From assembly GCA_017420125.1 (NCBI GenBank), contig JAFOJR010000093.1, positions 1-25,072 on the forward strand: a stretch of DNA of 25,072 nucleotides. The letters are read 5' to 3'. The notes beneath the pieces are model-generated. The model had not been told where the DNA came from. It did no database searches and saw only the letters and a list, made by a program, of their open reading frames with translations. Positions 22,778-25,072 of the stretch are shown here, in pieces. A program made the translations under genes and the position numbers. The number at the start of each line of letters is the position of its first letter. Positions within the stretch are counted from its first letter, which is position 1. Origin of the DNA: Oscillospiraceae bacterium. GTDB lineage: Bacteria > Bacillota > Clostridia > Oscillospirales > Oscillospiraceae.

Positions 22778-23497
22778 TTATTTCACCTCATAGTCGCGGC
22801 CGAACCGCAGGTCGTTAAAATTGATTTTTCTGGTTGCCTGCTCTTCCAGCTCATCCAAAACAGCTTTTGTATTGCTGTCGATCTCGTCATTTGGACTGGA
22901 AGGGTCCGCGCTTTGCTCCGTTTCCTGGAAATCAGAAGGGACGTCAGAAACAGATGCTTCTTCACTGACGATTTTGTGCAGGGAAGAATCGATTTCGTCA
23001 GCAGCAGCCTCCACAGGATCTTCTGTTGCCTGAGGTGCCGGAGCGGCAGTGATGTTGGGCAATGCGTTCAGTGAAGCAAGCTGTGCTTCACAGGCATTTC
23101 GAATCTTTGCAACAAAAGATGCGGTTGCGCTTTGAGCGGTTTCCAGCCGAGCCTGTTCATCGGCGATTTGCACATGCAGCTGATCCAGGTGCTCCTGAAG
23201 AGAGCCTTCTGCATCTTTGAGCATCTTTGCTTTTGTTTCTTCCGCTTCCGAAATCATAGAGGAAGCCATTTTTTGCGCGGTCAAAAGGGTGGTGCGCATC
23301 GCGTCTTCCGTGCTGCGGTATTCAGAAATTTTTTCCACCAGCACTTTCATCTTGTTCTTCAGCATGGCGTTTTCTTTGTAAAGAGCAGTGTAATCTTCTG
23401 TCAAAACATCCAGAAATTCATCCACTTCGGCCATGCCATATCCGCCAAATCTTGCTTTGGGGAAAGACCGTTCCGCAACTTCTTGGGGGGTCAGCAT
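22778..23497 (-). CDS. divIVA: DivIVA-domain protein (septum/pole placement)
   Basis: 239 residues. The N-terminus MLTPQEVAERSFPKARFGGYGMAEVDEFLDVLTEDYTAL is the DivIVA lipid-binding domain, with the family Phe and Arg-Phe-Gly-Gly-Tyr segment that senses curved membrane at septa and poles. Residues about 30-140 are heptad-rich coiled coil, followed by an acidic, Pro/Ser-rich linker (150-215) and a conserved-looking end (KINFNDLRFGRDYEVK). ATG 23497 is chosen over ATG 23512 because it gives the family start MLTP and has GAGGGA 7 bases upstream; the earlier ATG has only AGAGAA. It recruits Min or other polar proteins. It sits between sepF and ileS, as in other Firmicutes. Confidence 0.92.
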   Translation of the reverse strand: MLTPQEVAERSFPKARFGGYGMAEVDEFLDVLTEDYTALYKENAMLKNKMKVLVEKISEYRSTEDAMRTTLLTAQKMASSMISEAEETKAKMLKDAEGSLQEHLDQLHVQIADEQARLETAQSATASFVAKIRNACEAQLASLNALPNITAAPAPQATEDPVEAAADEIDSSLHKIVSEEASVSDVPSDFQETEQSADPSSPNDEIDSNTKAVLDELEEQATRKINFNDLRFGRDYEVK

Positions 23498-23590
23498 TAC
23501 AGAATCCCTCATTTCTCTTTTTCGTCTGTATCTGTCAAGTCCTTGCTCATTCCATTAAGGGAGCCTGGCTCCGTTTGCGAAAATGCCCAT

Positions 23591-23614
23591 AGGGCTGCCC
23601 CATTAGGCAGCCCT
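23591..23614. repeat. Hairpin between sepF and divIVA
   Basis: AGGGCTGCC (23591-23599) pairs with GGCAGCCCT (23606-23614), 6-base loop. It is 16 bases after the sepF stop. On the minus strand ATGGGCATTTTCG follows, not a proper T-run, so it may be a weak terminator or a stabilising stem. Confidence 0.5.
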
Positions 23615-23629
23615 GATCAGGTCACGTAG

Positions 23630-24100
23630 TTAAAAATAGAGACCGTTGTTCTCTAATTCATCAATTAAGTCGCCCAGAATATCTACATTATACGGTGTGA
23701 TAATGTATGTGCTGACTGCCACTTTTTTGATCTTTCCGCCATTTGCATAGGCAACACCGGAGGAAAAGTCCACCAGGCGGCGGGCAATGTCCTTGTGGGT
23801 GGATTCCAGGTTCAGTACCACAGTGCGTTTTTCCCGGAGATGATCTGCAATTTCTGCAGCGTTTTCAAACCGGTCTGGCTTAACCAAAACAACCTGAAGC
23901 TGGGTCGTTGCGTGGATGTTGACTACCTTGTTGCTGTGACGGTCCTCCGCCTGGTAGCCTCCCCGTCTGGATTCTGATGCGCTGCTGGAAGCAGAAGCGC
24001 GAGAGGTTGCTTTTTGCGCAGGCTGGAAATCTTCCATATCCTCATCGTCTTCATCTTCATAAGGGCGGGCGAGTCGTTTCAATTCGTCAAAAAGTCCCAT
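23630..24100 (-). CDS. sepF: Cell division protein SepF
   Basis: 156 residues, normal SepF length. An N-terminal amphipathic membrane anchor (MGLFDELKRLARPYE, residues 1-15) is followed by an acidic, Ser/Arg-rich linker (16-55) and the SepF domain (about 58-150: NKVVNIHATTQLQVVLVKPDRFENAAEIADHLREKRTVVLNLE at its start). SepF polymerises, bends membrane and tethers FtsZ to the membrane at the division site. ATG 24100 follows AGAGGAGGA by about 8 bases, and the ribosome site lies in the 15-base gap after the yggS stop, so the two genes are co-transcribed. Confidence 0.97.
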   Translation of the reverse strand: MGLFDELKRLARPYEDEDDEDMEDFQPAQKATSRASASSSASESRRGGYQAEDRHSNKVVNIHATTQLQVVLVKPDRFENAAEIADHLREKRTVVLNLESTHKDIARRLVDFSSGVAYANGGKIKKVAVSTYIITPYNVDILGDLIDELENNGLYF

Positions 24101-24115
24101 GGGAAAAGTCCTCCT

Positions 24116-24817
24116 CTATCTTTGTCTGTTCATGCGGGGGCCAAACAACGCAGTTCCGATTCGTACCATATTTGCACCTTCGGCAATTGCATCTGCAAAA
24201 TCCCCGCTCATACCCATTGATAAGTAAAGCATAGTATTATTATCATACGTTTTTTGCTTCATGTCAACAAAAAGCTGATACATCTGGCGGAAAAAATCAC
24301 GATTTTCTCCCGGAAAGGACGCAATTGGGGGAATTGCCATCAATCCGCGCAGGCAAATATGGGGAAATTTGGAAGCGGCAGAGACCAATGCATCAAGCTC
24401 TTCGGGCAGGACGCCGGACTTGGCAGGCTCCCTTCCGATGTTGACTTCCAGCAGAATATCCTGACAAATGCCCAGAGACGCCGCCTGTTTTTCGATCAGC
24501 TCCAGAAGCGCCAAAGAGTCCACAGATTCAATCAGATTGACTTTCCCCACGACCTGGCGGACTTTATTGCGCTGCAAATGGCCGATAAAATGGACAGATG
24601 CGCCGTCATATGCGTTTTGTGCCTGTTTTTCCACCAGCTCCTGTACCCGATTTTCCCCGCAGATGGAAATTCCGGCGGCAATGGCCGCACGCACAGTTTC
24701 TGCCGTTTGCGTCTTGGTTGCGGCCACCAGAAGAATTTCAGAGGGGTCACGGCCGGAAGAGATCGCCGCTTTTTTTATTTCGGCCTGGACTGCTGCAAGA
24801 TTATTTGAAATGGACAT
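24116..24817 (-). CDS. yggS: YggS/PROSC-family PLP-binding protein
   Basis: 233 residues. A single-domain alanine racemase-like TIM barrel; PLP Lys35 is in LLVAATKTQTAE, followed by CGENRVQELVEKQ, HFIGHLQRNKVRQVV and, near the end, LSMGMSGDFADAIAEGANMVRIGTALFG, all family hallmarks. Members show little enzyme activity and keep pyridoxal phosphate and amino acid pools balanced. In Bacillus this is ylmE, next to sepF (ylmF), as here. ATG 24817 has AGGAGG 7 bases upstream. Confidence 0.95.
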   Translation of the reverse strand: MSISNNLAAVQAEIKKAAISSGRDPSEILLVAATKTQTAETVRAAIAAGISICGENRVQELVEKQAQNAYDGASVHFIGHLQRNKVRQVVGKVNLIESVDSLALLELIEKQAASLGICQDILLEVNIGREPAKSGVLPEELDALVSAASKFPHICLRGLMAIPPIASFPGENRDFFRQMYQLFVDMKQKTYDNNTMLYLSMGMSGDFADAIAEGANMVRIGTALFGPRMNRQR

Positions 24818-24847
24818 AAAACGCCTCCTGGTAAATGAAGATCAGGT

Positions 24848-25072
24848 TCATTCTGAAATAATTTTTCCGGTGTACATCGTTTCTCCCTTGATGAACACCT
24901 GGTCACCGGCTTTCAGACCGTCGGCATCCGGGTTGGTGGAAACCAGATAAAAGGAATCGCCTTCATAAACAATTTCCACTTCCCGAAACTCCGCCTGGAG
25001 ACCGGCGATACAGTATACGCCCACTTTGCCGTCATCCTGTACCCGAAGCGCTTCTTTCGGGATCCGCAGGCC
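24848..25072 (-). CDS. Possible HlyD-like membrane fusion protein, C-terminal end (5' part outside window)
   Basis: An open minus frame of 74 residues runs from the window edge to TGA 24850-24848. It contains RIPKEALRVQDDGKVGVYCIAG, a pattern seen in the C-terminal beta domain of HlyD/RND-type adaptor proteins (IP..AL....G..GVYV), then AEFREVEIVYEGDSFYLV and a GDQVFIKGETMYTGKII ending. Clostridial genomes often carry such a single-membrane-helix HlyD-like protein just upstream of yggS, consistent with the 30-base gap here. Only the end is visible, so the assignment rests on a short segment and on position. Confidence 0.5.
   Translation of the reverse strand, partial: GLRIPKEALRVQDDGKVGVYCIAGLQAEFREVEIVYEGDSFYLVSTNPDADGLKAGDQVFIKGETMYTGKIISE

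Overview
The window reads as chromosomal DNA of an endospore-forming, anaerobic-type Firmicute, most likely a clostridial lineage close to the Oscillospirales/Ruminococcaceae. Reasons: a sigK-type sporulation sigma factor, the spore protease gene gpr divergent from rpsT, a YtvI-like membrane protein, the conserved yggS-sepF-divIVA-ileS-lspA-rluD block, a K+-dependent-type membrane pyrophosphatase, strong GGAGG-type ribosome binding sites and several TTG/GTG starts. This is inference from gene content; no rRNA or other taxonomic marker is present. I see no tRNA, rRNA, CRISPR array, insertion sequence or prophage gene.

Layout. 1-4126 (+): the end of livK followed by livH, livM, livG and livF, a branched-chain amino acid ABC importer closed by an intrinsic terminator. 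4409-6850 (+): a secreted, SLH-anchored L,D-transpeptidase with a Pro-Thr repeat linker. 6904-10059 (-): sigK behind a strong mother-cell-type promoter, a uridine phosphorylase-like gene, and a YtvI/AI-2E family permease. 10173-12263 (+): hppA. 12541-13782 (+): a diaminopimelate decarboxylase-family gene with a small structured leader. 13897-15216 (-): an HPP-like membrane protein and rpsT with a TTG start. 15400-17052 (+): gpr and a cytidylate kinase-like gene with its own promoter. 17169-17990 (-): a HAD-IIB phosphatase behind a long leader. 18448-25072 (-): a block running HlyD-like gene (cut by the window end), yggS, sepF, divIVA, ileS, lspA, rluD.

How it fits together. The block at 18448-25072 joins septum placement (SepF, DivIVA), PLP homeostasis (YggS), isoleucyl-tRNA charging, lipoprotein signal peptide removal and rRNA pseudouridylation, as in many Firmicutes downstream of the division cluster, but the usual yggT and ylmH between sepF and divIVA are absent. 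SigK, GPR and YtvI tie the middle of the window to spore formation and germination. HppA couples pyrophosphate hydrolysis to ion pumping, typical of energy-limited anaerobes.

I found no clear undescribed multi-gene system. The points most worth following are the repeat-rich SLH/L,D-transpeptidase surface protein, the acidic-Ala tail of LivK with paired hairpins behind it, the dyad overlapping the promoter of the cytidylate kinase-like gene, the very short propeptide of GPR, and the long untranslated leader of the HAD gene.
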